Of a stretch of DNA of 64,000 bases, positions 27,401-34,955 are shown in pieces. The stretch lies in NCBI GenBank assembly GCA_030149245.1, contig JASBRX010000023.1, forward strand, positions 62,001 through 126,000, written 5' to 3'. Each line of letters begins with the position of its first letter. Position 1 is the stretch's first letter. The DNA is from Sphingomonas bacterium (GTDB lineage: Bacteria > Pseudomonadota > Alphaproteobacteria > Sphingomonadales > Sphingomonadaceae). The position numbers were made by a program, and so were the translations under genes. Under the pieces are notes generated by a model, which saw nothing but the letters and a program-made list of their open reading frames with translations, searched no databases and was not told where the DNA came from.

Positions 27401-30244
27401 GAGCTTGTCATGGAAGCGGCGGCCCAGCTTGCCACGCTGGACGAGACGGGCGCGTTGCGCAGCTGGTTGTCGGCGGATGAGACGGAGCGAAAGACGCTCT
27501 CCGCCGGTTGCGATCGGCTCGCCGGCTTGCTTGCCGAACTGGCCGACGCTGGCTTCGCCGATACAGCGCTCTGCGATCTGGGCGATCGCTGTTCCGACGC
27601 GACAACGCACATGCGGAATATCGCCGACGCGAGCGGTGCGATGGGCGTGGGAGATACGGTCCAGTATCGCCGCAAAGCGGGCGGGACGATTGCCGACGCT
27701 GTGCTGAACCTTCATGAAGCGAACCAGCGCTTCGATGCGCTCCGCGAACAGCCCATGTTCCGCTGGGTGGGGGATGTGGCATCGCCGCTGGAGAATCTGC
27801 GAACGAGCTTGACCGAGCTTGACACGCTGTATGCGGTCGGCGGCCCTGTGGACATGGCAGCGCTGGTCAACGGGACCGCCACGCCCGTCGCGCTGCTTAC
27901 CGCAGTATGTGCGTGCGCGACCGACCTGCACCGGGCGGTCGCGCGCTGGGATGCGGCATCGGACCAGCTATGGGACGAGGCCGAGCTCGATACGGCCGAT
28001 CTGTGCGATACGCTGGATTGGCCTGTTGCCTCGGCGGTGTTGCACGCGCTGGGCACCGACCGTGACGGCATCAGCCTGGCCGCAGACCTCCTCAAATATC
28101 GGGCGGCTGTCACCACACGCCACCTGGCGCCCTTTGCGGACGCGGCCGCATCGAACGACGTGCCAGCGCAACAGATCGACGACCTCTATGAACTGACTGC
28201 GATTTCCGCGCTCTTGCGCGCATATCTCGGGGGTGATGGGCAAGAGCTGGGGCGCCTCGGCAGTCTCTCGCTTGATGCCGCGCGACAGGCGTTCAAAAAG
28301 GTCGATAAGGAGCTTCATAAGCTCGAGGCTGCGGCAATCATTGCCCGCCGCCTTGCCGACCAGCCGCCAACCGGTGTGGGCTACGGCAGAAAAGCCGATT
28401 TCACCGAGCTGCGCCTGCTTGAGAATGAGATTGGGCTCAGTCGTCCGAGAACGCCGCTGAGAGACGTGGTACATCGTGCCGGTCAGGCGCTCCAAGTGCT
28501 GAAGCCCGTGTGGATGATGTCACCCACATCCATCGCCCAGTTCATCCGCCCCGGGTCGCTCAACTTCGACCTGTTGATCATCGATGAAGCGTCGCAGATG
28601 CGTCCGGAATTTTCGGTGAGCTGCATCATGCGCGCCGATCAGTTCGTCGTCGTGGGCGACGCCAACCAGCTACCGCCCAGCGACCATTTCCAGGTCGCAG
28701 GAGCCGATGATGGCGATGGCGACGGCGATGGGGTGGGCGTCGATGAGGGGACCGAATCCATCCTCGATCTGGCGAACCAGCGATTCCGGACCAAGCCGCG
28801 GCTCAAGTGGCATTATCGCTCCCAGCATGAAAGCCTCATCCAGTTTGCAAATTGCGAATTCTATCATCGCGATCTGGTCGTGTTCCCCAGCCCGATGGCA
28901 AATGATGACGCTCTGCTGGGCGTGAAATGCCTCTATGCCCCGGCATTCTATCCCGACACCGCCTATGAATCGTCAATCAACCAGCGTGAGGCGGAGCTGG
29001 TGATCGAGCAGGCATTCGGGCTGATGCAGACCCATCCCGAGCGGTCGATCGGGATCGTCGCGATGAATGCCAAACAGACCGAGCTGCTTCAGAACGAGTT
29101 CGACCGGCTGATCGTGGAAGAGGAGCGGGTTCGCAAATATGTCGAGGCCTTTGCCGGGACGATCGACGAGTTCTTCATCAAGAACCTCGAGAACGTTCAG
29201 GGTGACGAGCGCGACATCATCCTGATCTCGACCGTGTATGGCCCCGACAAAAACGGTGCCGTGCGGCAAAATTTCGGCCTGATGAACCGCGAAGTTGGCT
29301 GGCGACGGCTCAACGTGCTGGTGACCCGCGCCAAAATGTCCTGCCGCCTGATCACGTCGCTGCGTCCCGATGACGTCAAAGTGACCGAGAAATCGTCCAA
29401 GGGCGTCATCGCATTCAAAAACTATCTGACCTATGCCCATGGCGGCGCCCAGTATGAAGATGCGTCGGGCGGCGAGACGGACAGCGATTTCGAGATGTTC
29501 GTCGCCGATGCGTTGCGCACGGCTGGCTATGACGTCGTGTATCAGGTCGGCGTCGAGAAGTTCCGCATCGACCTGGGTGTGCGGCACGCCGCGTGTCCGG
29601 TCGGCTTCATCGCTGGCATCGAATGCGACGGCGCCCCCTATCATTCGGGCCTCAGCGTTCGCGACCGCGACCATATTCGCCAGACGATCCTCGAAAATCT
29701 GGGCTGGAACATCTATCGCGTGTGGTCGACAGACTGGTTCGCCGACCCCGCGCGCGAAACGGCGAAGCTGCTGGCATGGCTTGACCAGCTCCGCGACCGG
29801 ATGACGCGCGAACTCGGTTCGCAGGGGGAGCCGGAACAGACAGTTAAGCCAAGGCAGCCCGGCGCAACTGCACCAGTCTCGCCCATTGAGGACCAATCCG
29901 CAGTCGACGGCCCAGCGCGCGTTCCCGCCCCCAACGTGGCGGCTGACAGCGGTTCGACCGGCCCGCGCGAACCGAGGGGGCGGGCGCTCCGACCGATCGG
30001 AGATCTTCAGCCCCATGAAGCGATCCGGGGCAAGCTGTACGAGATTTGGCGCGGCGAAACATATCTGGGTGAGGTGGAAGTGGTGCGCCGTGCGACCGAA
30101 GCGCCGCGGCTATATGGCGACCGTGCCGTCGCGGCTCAGTCGGAGTATGAGGGGCGTGTCGAAGCGACGGGCGACGCCTTTCGGTCCTTTGACTTGTATG
30201 CAGCCATGCGCGAGGTGGCCGCACGCGCGGATCGCGAGCCCTAA
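24479..30244 (+). CDS. DUF4011 superfamily I helicase with C-terminal MTES_1575-type nuclease
   Basis: A 1921-residue protein. A DUF4011-like region lies near residues 80-115 (LRARLIDLSRKSPLIAFKH). Helicase motifs are the Walker A EGPPGTGKSQT near 466, Walker B LLIIDEASQ near 1365, GDANQLPP near 1392, HYRSQHESLIQF near 1443, NVQGDERDIILIS near 1572 and NVLVTRAK near 1611. About 900 residues separate Walker A from B. A PD-(D/E)xK nuclease of the MTES_1575 type follows (FRIDLGV near 1694, GIECDGAPYHS, LGWNIYRVWSTDWF). GTG 24479 is chosen because AAAGGG at 24464-24469 is well spaced. Such helicase-nucleases are common in defence islands. Confidence 0.87.
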   Translation: MTRPLFNKSLEDLTDMVTRNFGNAAELDLVRRELAHRNTDGARRLLGGVEQRIATLRDAEPKPAKPNIADSAPPAPRHPQMRQWTDQAVAKLRARLIDLSRKSPLIAFKHTSRSASQLRFVDERPDLLFEQLNTGSVGFEPLPGEEQTPADERTPTFGLAYERARLTDAEFLAATEQLGDAEGDVRAWQDAERGLRARVRQQLGLPKLDYGKGLDVVALARAHGFDPSYDLRMSDEGDVAAHQEDDRIRVLLTRKELDRRLKSIDDRATSHLRETGHHTLHLAFGFVQWFEDDASDVVSHAPLLLLPVKLAKDEGRAKRDYRLSHWEGGLEVNVALIEKARQHWNLELPALRENETPESYFIRVKAVLEQGRRLTLRPFVTLSVLPPMILWRDLDPDKWDDGAFAAHRLLPGLLGAAEVAGVDGDDSVIDIDDPAHAARVPALITDADASQHKAIMDMAAGRDMAIEGPPGTGKSQTITNMIATALSQGKRVLFVAEKQAALRVVSERLRAAGFGPLLLELHGDKASRAEVYAGVRERINAVPRLDVRALEEKRTELRRHRDVLRRYLSLVRTSLGKTGLTAHALAWREIRLRKLFDRDQIRAVEAHWQSNGVAELDPATLQENREILAQFGKALLATQTGNGGAATRWTLAGKLNPFDQSSALAAATATGAAAGDVAEVAARLAALGVVVPAPDDAAICEASEQLSALALFTCADEGIVGAALHHREACLEILAAQDEWNKQRAEIANDLDRPEMVSVATAQALADALRVDHCPETPADTRAALAQYERLGRSLAGASRDLERLADKLSAAMGTATGKAQMVARTLAGLGQASPAISALLSNSLIEPASESVIAAGTREAAALLAEREVVVAAMQGDALTTEPAELDALADTIESTGALARLFSGSYKAAWRRAGRLCRDTSDRARVADDLRRAASHLRARRQFNAECKARALFPALLWNGLDSDFRSLSAARELVMEAAAQLATLDETGALRSWLSADETERKTLSAGCDRLAGLLAELADAGFADTALCDLGDRCSDATTHMRNIADASGAMGVGDTVQYRRKAGGTIADAVLNLHEANQRFDALREQPMFRWVGDVASPLENLRTSLTELDTLYAVGGPVDMAALVNGTATPVALLTAVCACATDLHRAVARWDAASDQLWDEAELDTADLCDTLDWPVASAVLHALGTDRDGISLAADLLKYRAAVTTRHLAPFADAAASNDVPAQQIDDLYELTAISALLRAYLGGDGQELGRLGSLSLDAARQAFKKVDKELHKLEAAAIIARRLADQPPTGVGYGRKADFTELRLLENEIGLSRPRTPLRDVVHRAGQALQVLKPVWMMSPTSIAQFIRPGSLNFDLLIIDEASQMRPEFSVSCIMRADQFVVVGDANQLPPSDHFQVAGADDGDGDGDGVGVDEGTESILDLANQRFRTKPRLKWHYRSQHESLIQFANCEFYHRDLVVFPSPMANDDALLGVKCLYAPAFYPDTAYESSINQREAELVIEQAFGLMQTHPERSIGIVAMNAKQTELLQNEFDRLIVEEERVRKYVEAFAGTIDEFFIKNLENVQGDERDIILISTVYGPDKNGAVRQNFGLMNREVGWRRLNVLVTRAKMSCRLITSLRPDDVKVTEKSSKGVIAFKNYLTYAHGGAQYEDASGGETDSDFEMFVADALRTAGYDVVYQVGVEKFRIDLGVRHAACPVGFIAGIECDGAPYHSGLSVRDRDHIRQTILENLGWNIYRVWSTDWFADPARETAKLLAWLDQLRDRMTRELGSQGEPEQTVKPRQPGATAPVSPIEDQSAVDGPARVPAPNVAADSGSTGPREPRGRALRPIGDLQPHEAIRGKLYEIWRGETYLGEVEVVRRATEAPRLYGDRAVAAQSEYEGRVEATGDAFRSFDLYAAMREVAARADREP

Positions 30245-30734
30245 ACGGATTGCGGCCTGCTTGTACCTCGGACAAGGGCCGCTTGCTCGCCGTTTTCCGC
30301 TCCTCCCCTGCGCAGCCATGTTGCCAGTGCCGGAGCCAGAATTCACGGCGCGGCATTGCGTATCGGCGCATCGGCATCTGGCCGAGCGGCCGGCTTCGTC
30401 ATCGTCGGGCGTGGAGAAACAGTCGGCGTCGCGCCGGGGTCGGCGTTTCTGGATGATTTGAGTTGAGGTCCGGCGACACCTGCTCCGCAAGCACTCCCCG
30501 ATAAGGCGTTGACCATCGCCCGCTTCCCGGCGATGAAGTCACCCATGGTGCTCTCGATCGCCCGCATCGAACTTCTCGCCAGCGTGTGCATGTGCGCGGA
30601 AGCGAACCTGCGCGTGTTCAATTCCTACCCGCACGCCTGCGCTGCGCCATAGTCGGACCCACTACTCACCACCCGACCATGACCGCAGCCCCGCCGAGCC
30701 TTCGACGGGGCTTTTTTCTTATCTGGATCATCCC
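30245..30734. other. intergenic region upstream of hen1
   Basis: A 490-base stretch between the helicase and hen1. It holds no gene that I recognise; open frames on both strands lack ribosome sites and known motifs. It ends in an intrinsic terminator only 17 bases before the hen1 start codon. A 21-codon frame from 30679 to 30744 (MTAAPPSLRRGFFLIWIIP...) runs across that hairpin and into the hen1 start, but has no obvious ribosome site. Confidence 0.5.
30688..30717 (+). terminator. intrinsic terminator immediately upstream of hen1, possible attenuator
   Basis: The stem GCCCCG (30688-30693) pairs with CGGGGC (30706-30711), with three further pairs inside, followed by six Ts (30712-30717). It is a textbook plus-strand terminator. 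The hen1 ATG is at 30735, so there is no room for a normal promoter between them: either hen1-pnkp transcripts read through it under some condition, or they start in the gap and are leaderless. Confidence 0.85.
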
Positions 30735-32141
30735 ATGCTTCTGACGATCACCACGACGCATCAGCCCGCGACCGATCTCGGCTTCTTGCTGATGAAGCAC
30801 CCGGACAATGTGCATGCGGTCGAGCTGAGCTTCGGCAAGGCGACCTTGTTCTACCCCGAGGCGACTGAGGAGCGCTGCACGGCTGCGATCACGCTCGACG
30901 TAGACGCGGTCGAGCTGGTGCGCGGCAAGGGCAGCATCGAGGATCAATATGTCAACGACCGCCCCTATGCGGCGTCGTCGCTGCTCTCGGTCGCGCTGGG
31001 GCGGCTGCTCAACACCGCGATGGGCGGGCGGTCGAAACTGCGGCAGGAGCTGGCCGACGAGGCAATCCCGCTCGAGGCGATGATCACGCCATTGCCGGCG
31101 CGCGGTGGACTGGATCTGCTGGAGCGCATGTTCGTGCCGCTCGGCTATACGGTCGAGGTCGAAGCGATCCCGCTCGATCCCGCGCATCCCGACTGGGGCA
31201 ACAGCCCCTATGTCACGCTCAAGCTGAGCGGGCAGGTGCGTCTCGCCGCGCTGCTGACGCATCTGTTCGTGCTGATCCCGGTGCTCGACAACAACAAGCA
31301 TTATTATGTCGGCGAGGCCGAGGTCGAGAAGCTGCTGCGCAAGGGCGAGGGCTGGCTTGAGACGCATCCCGACCGCGAGCTGATCGTGCGGCGTTACCTG
31401 CGCGGTTTTGGCGGACTGATGCGCAAGGCGCGGCAGCAGCTCGACGAGCGCGTCGAAGCCGAGGAGCCCGAGGAGCACGCCGCGCGGGATTCGGCCGAGG
31501 AGGCGATCGAGAAGCCGATCCGGCTGAACGACCAGCGCATGGAGCGCGTCGTTGCGCTGATCCGCGAACTGGGCGCTGCGAGTGTGATCGACCTTGGCTG
31601 TGGCGAGGGGCGGTTGCTGCGCGAGCTACTCAAGCTGCCGGGGCTCAGCAAGATCACCGGGGTCGAGGTCGCGCCGCGCGTGCTCGCCGGGGCCGGCGAT
31701 CGCCTGCGGCTTGATCACATGCCCGACATGAAGCGCCAGCGGATCGAGCTGCTCCAGGGTTCGCTCGTCTATCGTGACGATCGGCTCAAGGGCTTCGACG
31801 TCGCGGCGGTGATCGAGGTGATCGAGCATATGGAGGCCGAGCGCTTGCCGGCGTTCGAGGCTAACGTCTTCGGTCATGCCCGGCCGGGTGCAGTAATCGT
31901 GACTACGCCAAACCGCGAATACAACGCGCTCTTCGAGGGCATGAAGCCCTACGCGATGCGGCACCCCGACCATCGCTTCGAATGGACCCGAGCCGAGTTC
32001 CGGCACTGGGCGGAGTGCGTGGGCCTCGCTCATGGCTATGCCGTCCGGTTCGACGGGATCGGCAGCGAAGACCTGACCTATGGCCACCCGACCCAGGTCG
32101 CCATTTTTACCCGCATGGATGAAGCGAAGGCCGCGGCATGA
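30735..32141 (+). CDS. hen1: 3'-terminal RNA ribose 2'-O-methyltransferase Hen1
   Basis: A 468-residue bacterial Hen1. The N-terminal half (MLLTITTTHQPATDLGFLL onward) is the domain that activates the Pnkp ligase; the C-terminal half is a SAM methyltransferase with VIDLGCGEGRLLRELL near 277 and the metal-site motif EVIEHMEAERLPAFE near 360, followed by TTPNREYN. It methylates the 2'-OH at a 3' RNA break before sealing, so that the repaired RNA resists renewed cleavage by the same ribotoxin. The stop overlaps the pnkp start in an ATGA, the usual arrangement of this heterotetrameric repair complex. Confidence 0.96.
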   Translation: MLLTITTTHQPATDLGFLLMKHPDNVHAVELSFGKATLFYPEATEERCTAAITLDVDAVELVRGKGSIEDQYVNDRPYAASSLLSVALGRLLNTAMGGRSKLRQELADEAIPLEAMITPLPARGGLDLLERMFVPLGYTVEVEAIPLDPAHPDWGNSPYVTLKLSGQVRLAALLTHLFVLIPVLDNNKHYYVGEAEVEKLLRKGEGWLETHPDRELIVRRYLRGFGGLMRKARQQLDERVEAEEPEEHAARDSAEEAIEKPIRLNDQRMERVVALIRELGAASVIDLGCGEGRLLRELLKLPGLSKITGVEVAPRVLAGAGDRLRLDHMPDMKRQRIELLQGSLVYRDDRLKGFDVAAVIEVIEHMEAERLPAFEANVFGHARPGAVIVTTPNREYNALFEGMKPYAMRHPDHRFEWTRAEFRHWAECVGLAHGYAVRFDGIGSEDLTYGHPTQVAIFTRMDEAKAAA

Positions 32142-34678
32142 AGATCGAGATTCCCGAATTTGCCCTGGTGCTGCTGGTCGGCGCCTCAGGCACTGGCAAG
32201 TCGAGCTTCGCCGCCAAACACTTCCTGCCGACCGAGGTGATCTCGTCGGACCGGATGCGCGGCTGGGTCGCCGATGACGAGACCGACCAGGGTGCGACCG
32301 GCGATGCCTTCGACGTGCTGCATTATGTCGTGGAGAAGCGGCTCAAGGGCCGTCGCTTCACCGTCGTGGACGCGACCAACGTCCAGCCGGAGTCGCGCAA
32401 GACGCTGATCGCGCTCGCCCGCAAATGGCATGCGCTGGCGGTGGCGATCGTGTTCGATCTTCCGGTCGAGCTGGCTGTGGCACGCAACAAGGAGCGTCCC
32501 GACCGTCAGTTCGGCGACGGTCCGGTGCGCCGCCATGCCCAGGCGCTGAAGCGCTCGATCGGCCGCATGAATCGCGAAGGCATCCGCTACGTCCACCGCC
32601 TGCGCTCGGTCGAACAGGTCGATGCGGTCGAGATCACGCGCACGCGGCTATGGACCGATCGCCGCGAAGAAACCGGGCCGTTCGACATCATCGGCGACAT
32701 CCATGGCTGTGCGAGCGAGCTAGAGACCTTGCTCGGCGAGCTCGGCTATGCGGTCGCATGGGACGGCAAGCAGGTCAGTGTCACCCCGCCTGAGGGGCGC
32801 CGCGCGATCTTCGTCGGAGACCTCGTCGATCGTGGGCCGCGCTCGCCCGACGCGCTGCGCATCGCCAAGCACATGGTCGATAGCGGCACCGGCATGGTGG
32901 TGCTCGGAAACCACGATGATAAGCTAAAACGCCACCTCGACGGTCGCAACGTCAAGGTCAGCCATGGCCTCGGCGAGACGATCGAGCAGTTCGCGGGTGA
33001 ACCGCCAGAGTTCGCCGCCGAGATGCGCCAATGGCTCGACAGCCTGATCAGCCACTATGTCCTGGACGGCGGCAAGCTCGTCGTCGCCCATGCGGGGCTC
33101 AAAGAGGAGATGCAGGGCCGGGCGTCGGGCGCGGTGCGCAGCTTCTGCATGTATGGCGAGACCACTGGCGAGATCGATGAGTTTGGCCTGCCGGTGCGCT
33201 GGGACTGGGCGGCGGACTACAAGGGCAAGGCAAAGGTCGTTTACGGCCACACGCCGGTGCTCGATGCCAACTGGGTCAACGGCACGATCTGCATCGACAC
33301 CGGCTGTGTCTTCGGCGGCAAGCTGACCGCGCTGCGCTATCCCGAGCTGGAGCTGGTCTCGGTGCCGGCCGAGCGGACCTATTACGAGCCGATCCGCCCC
33401 CTGGAGGCTCCGGCGGCGGACACCGGCCTGGGCCAGCATCAGCTCGACATCGGCGACGTGCTGGGCAAGCAGGTGATCGAGACGCGGCTCTATGGCTTCG
33501 TCACGGTGCGCGAGGACAATGCCGCGGCGGCGCTCGAGGTGATGAGCCGCTATGCGGTCGATCCGCGCTGGCTGATCCACCTGCCGCCCACCATGTCGCC
33601 GGCCGAGACCAGCGCCATGGACGGCTGGCTCGAGCGGCCCGAGGAGGCGTTCGCCTATTACGGCTCGAAGGGTGTGAAGACGCTGGTCGCCGAAGAGAAG
33701 CACATGGGATCGCGCGCGCTGATCGTGCTCGCGCGGACCCAGAACGTCGCCGAGAAGCGCTTCGGCGTTCATGACGGCTCGCGCGGCGTGATCGTCACCC
33801 GCACCGGGCGCCGCTTCTTCAACGACGCGGCGATCGAGGCCGCGGCGATGCACCGGCTCGATGCCGCGATGGAGGCGGCAGGGCTGTGGGACGAACTTGG
33901 CACCGACTGGGTGCTGTGGGACAGCGAAATCATGCCGTGGAGCATGAAGGCCGGGTCGCTGGTGCGCGGCCAATATGCGGCGGTGGGGTCGGCAGCGATC
34001 GCCGGACTGGATGCGGCGTCACAGGCGCTCGCAGCGGCACAGGCGCGTGGTGTGGCGGTCGATGCGCTGGCCGAGGCGACGGAGACGCGCCTCGACGACG
34101 CAGTGCGCTACCGTGCGGCTTACAACCGCTATGTCGCGCCGTTCGCCGGGATCGACGATCTGCGCATCGCGCCGTTCCATCTGCTCGCCAACGAGGGCGC
34201 GGTGCATGATGCGCGCGACCATCTCTGGCACATGGCGATGGCCCACCGGATGGCGGCGGCTGACCCCGCAATGCTGGTTGCGACCGAATATCGCCGGATC
34301 GACCTCGACGACGCGGCGCAGATCGCCGACGCCATCGCCTGGTGGGAAGCGATGACGGCGGCGGGCGGCGAGGGCATGGTGGTCAAGCCGCTCGACTTCA
34401 TCGCGCGCGGGCAAAAGGGGCTGCTCCAGCCGGCGATCAAATGCCGTGGCCGCGAGTATCTGCGGATCATCTACGGCCCCGACTATGATCGGCCCGAAAA
34501 TCTCGTGCGCCTCAAAAAGCGCGGCCTCGGCCACAAGCGCTCCATGGCGCTGCGCGAGTTTGCGCTGGGGCTGGAGGCGCTGCATCGGTTCGTCGAGCAT
34601 GCCCCGCTGACGCGCGTGCACCAGGCGGTGTTCGGCGTGCTGGCGATGGAGACCGAGCCGGTCGATCCCCGGCTGTGA
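32138..34678 (+). CDS. pnkp: polynucleotide kinase-phosphatase-ligase Pnkp
   Basis: An 846-residue bacterial Pnkp with all three catalytic domains: an N-terminal 5' kinase (P-loop GASGTGKSSF near 14-23), a central metallophosphatase that heals 2',3'-cyclic and 3'-phosphate ends (DIIGDIHGCASELETLL near 187, then GDLVDRGP and GNHDDK), and a C-terminal adenylyltransferase/ligase (EEKHMGSR near 520, the KxMGSR nucleotidyl-lysine motif of this family). Length is normal for the family. The gene is coupled to hen1. The last 160 bases are antisense to the degenerate tail of the neighbouring HxlR frame. Confidence 0.96.
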   Translation: MKIEIPEFALVLLVGASGTGKSSFAAKHFLPTEVISSDRMRGWVADDETDQGATGDAFDVLHYVVEKRLKGRRFTVVDATNVQPESRKTLIALARKWHALAVAIVFDLPVELAVARNKERPDRQFGDGPVRRHAQALKRSIGRMNREGIRYVHRLRSVEQVDAVEITRTRLWTDRREETGPFDIIGDIHGCASELETLLGELGYAVAWDGKQVSVTPPEGRRAIFVGDLVDRGPRSPDALRIAKHMVDSGTGMVVLGNHDDKLKRHLDGRNVKVSHGLGETIEQFAGEPPEFAAEMRQWLDSLISHYVLDGGKLVVAHAGLKEEMQGRASGAVRSFCMYGETTGEIDEFGLPVRWDWAADYKGKAKVVYGHTPVLDANWVNGTICIDTGCVFGGKLTALRYPELELVSVPAERTYYEPIRPLEAPAADTGLGQHQLDIGDVLGKQVIETRLYGFVTVREDNAAAALEVMSRYAVDPRWLIHLPPTMSPAETSAMDGWLERPEEAFAYYGSKGVKTLVAEEKHMGSRALIVLARTQNVAEKRFGVHDGSRGVIVTRTGRRFFNDAAIEAAAMHRLDAAMEAAGLWDELGTDWVLWDSEIMPWSMKAGSLVRGQYAAVGSAAIAGLDAASQALAAAQARGVAVDALAEATETRLDDAVRYRAAYNRYVAPFAGIDDLRIAPFHLLANEGAVHDARDHLWHMAMAHRMAAADPAMLVATEYRRIDLDDAAQIADAIAWWEAMTAAGGEGMVVKPLDFIARGQKGLLQPAIKCRGREYLRIIYGPDYDRPENLVRLKKRGLGHKRSMALREFALGLEALHRFVEHAPLTRVHQAVFGVLAMETEPVDPRL

Positions 34679-34795
34679 ACGAAACCCCCGCACGCCCGTC
34701 GCGCGCCGGGGGCTGGCGCGCGCGCTTCGAACAAGCAATCCCGACCGCCCGGCGCGGGCACGCTGAAGCGCTACTTCTGCGGCCGGCAGCGCGGA

Positions 34796-34955
34796 AGCTG
34801 TTCGCGCTGACGCGTGGGATCGCCGACCTCAGGTCGGCAAATCGGTGCGCACCAGTGCTAAGGCAGATGAGGATCCGCAACACCCAGCGTCCCTCGAGCG
34901 GCTCAACGGCGTCCTCCGCCGAAATGGCGCGCGCAGGAGTTGACGCTGCGCTCAT
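34796..34955 (-). pseudogene. truncated HxlR-family regulator
   Basis: The frame starts in an ATGA overlap with the RND permease stop. It gives a convincing HxlR winged-helix start (AVEPLEGRWVLRILICLSTG followed by HRFADLRSAIPRVSANSF). Homology then stops abruptly near residue 53; the frame continues as Arg/Ala/Pro-rich sequence antisense to the end of pnkp and never shows the wing or dimerisation helix. The best reading is a regulator cut by insertion or deletion at the border with the RNA repair/defence island. The break is placed by eye and may be off by 20-30 bases. Confidence 0.7.

Noticed and set aside
30603..30655. tRNA-like tail ending in CCA (TTCAATTC followed by CGCTGCGCCA)
   Set aside because: The bases before the supposed T-loop cannot form a T-stem, and no anticodon arm was found.
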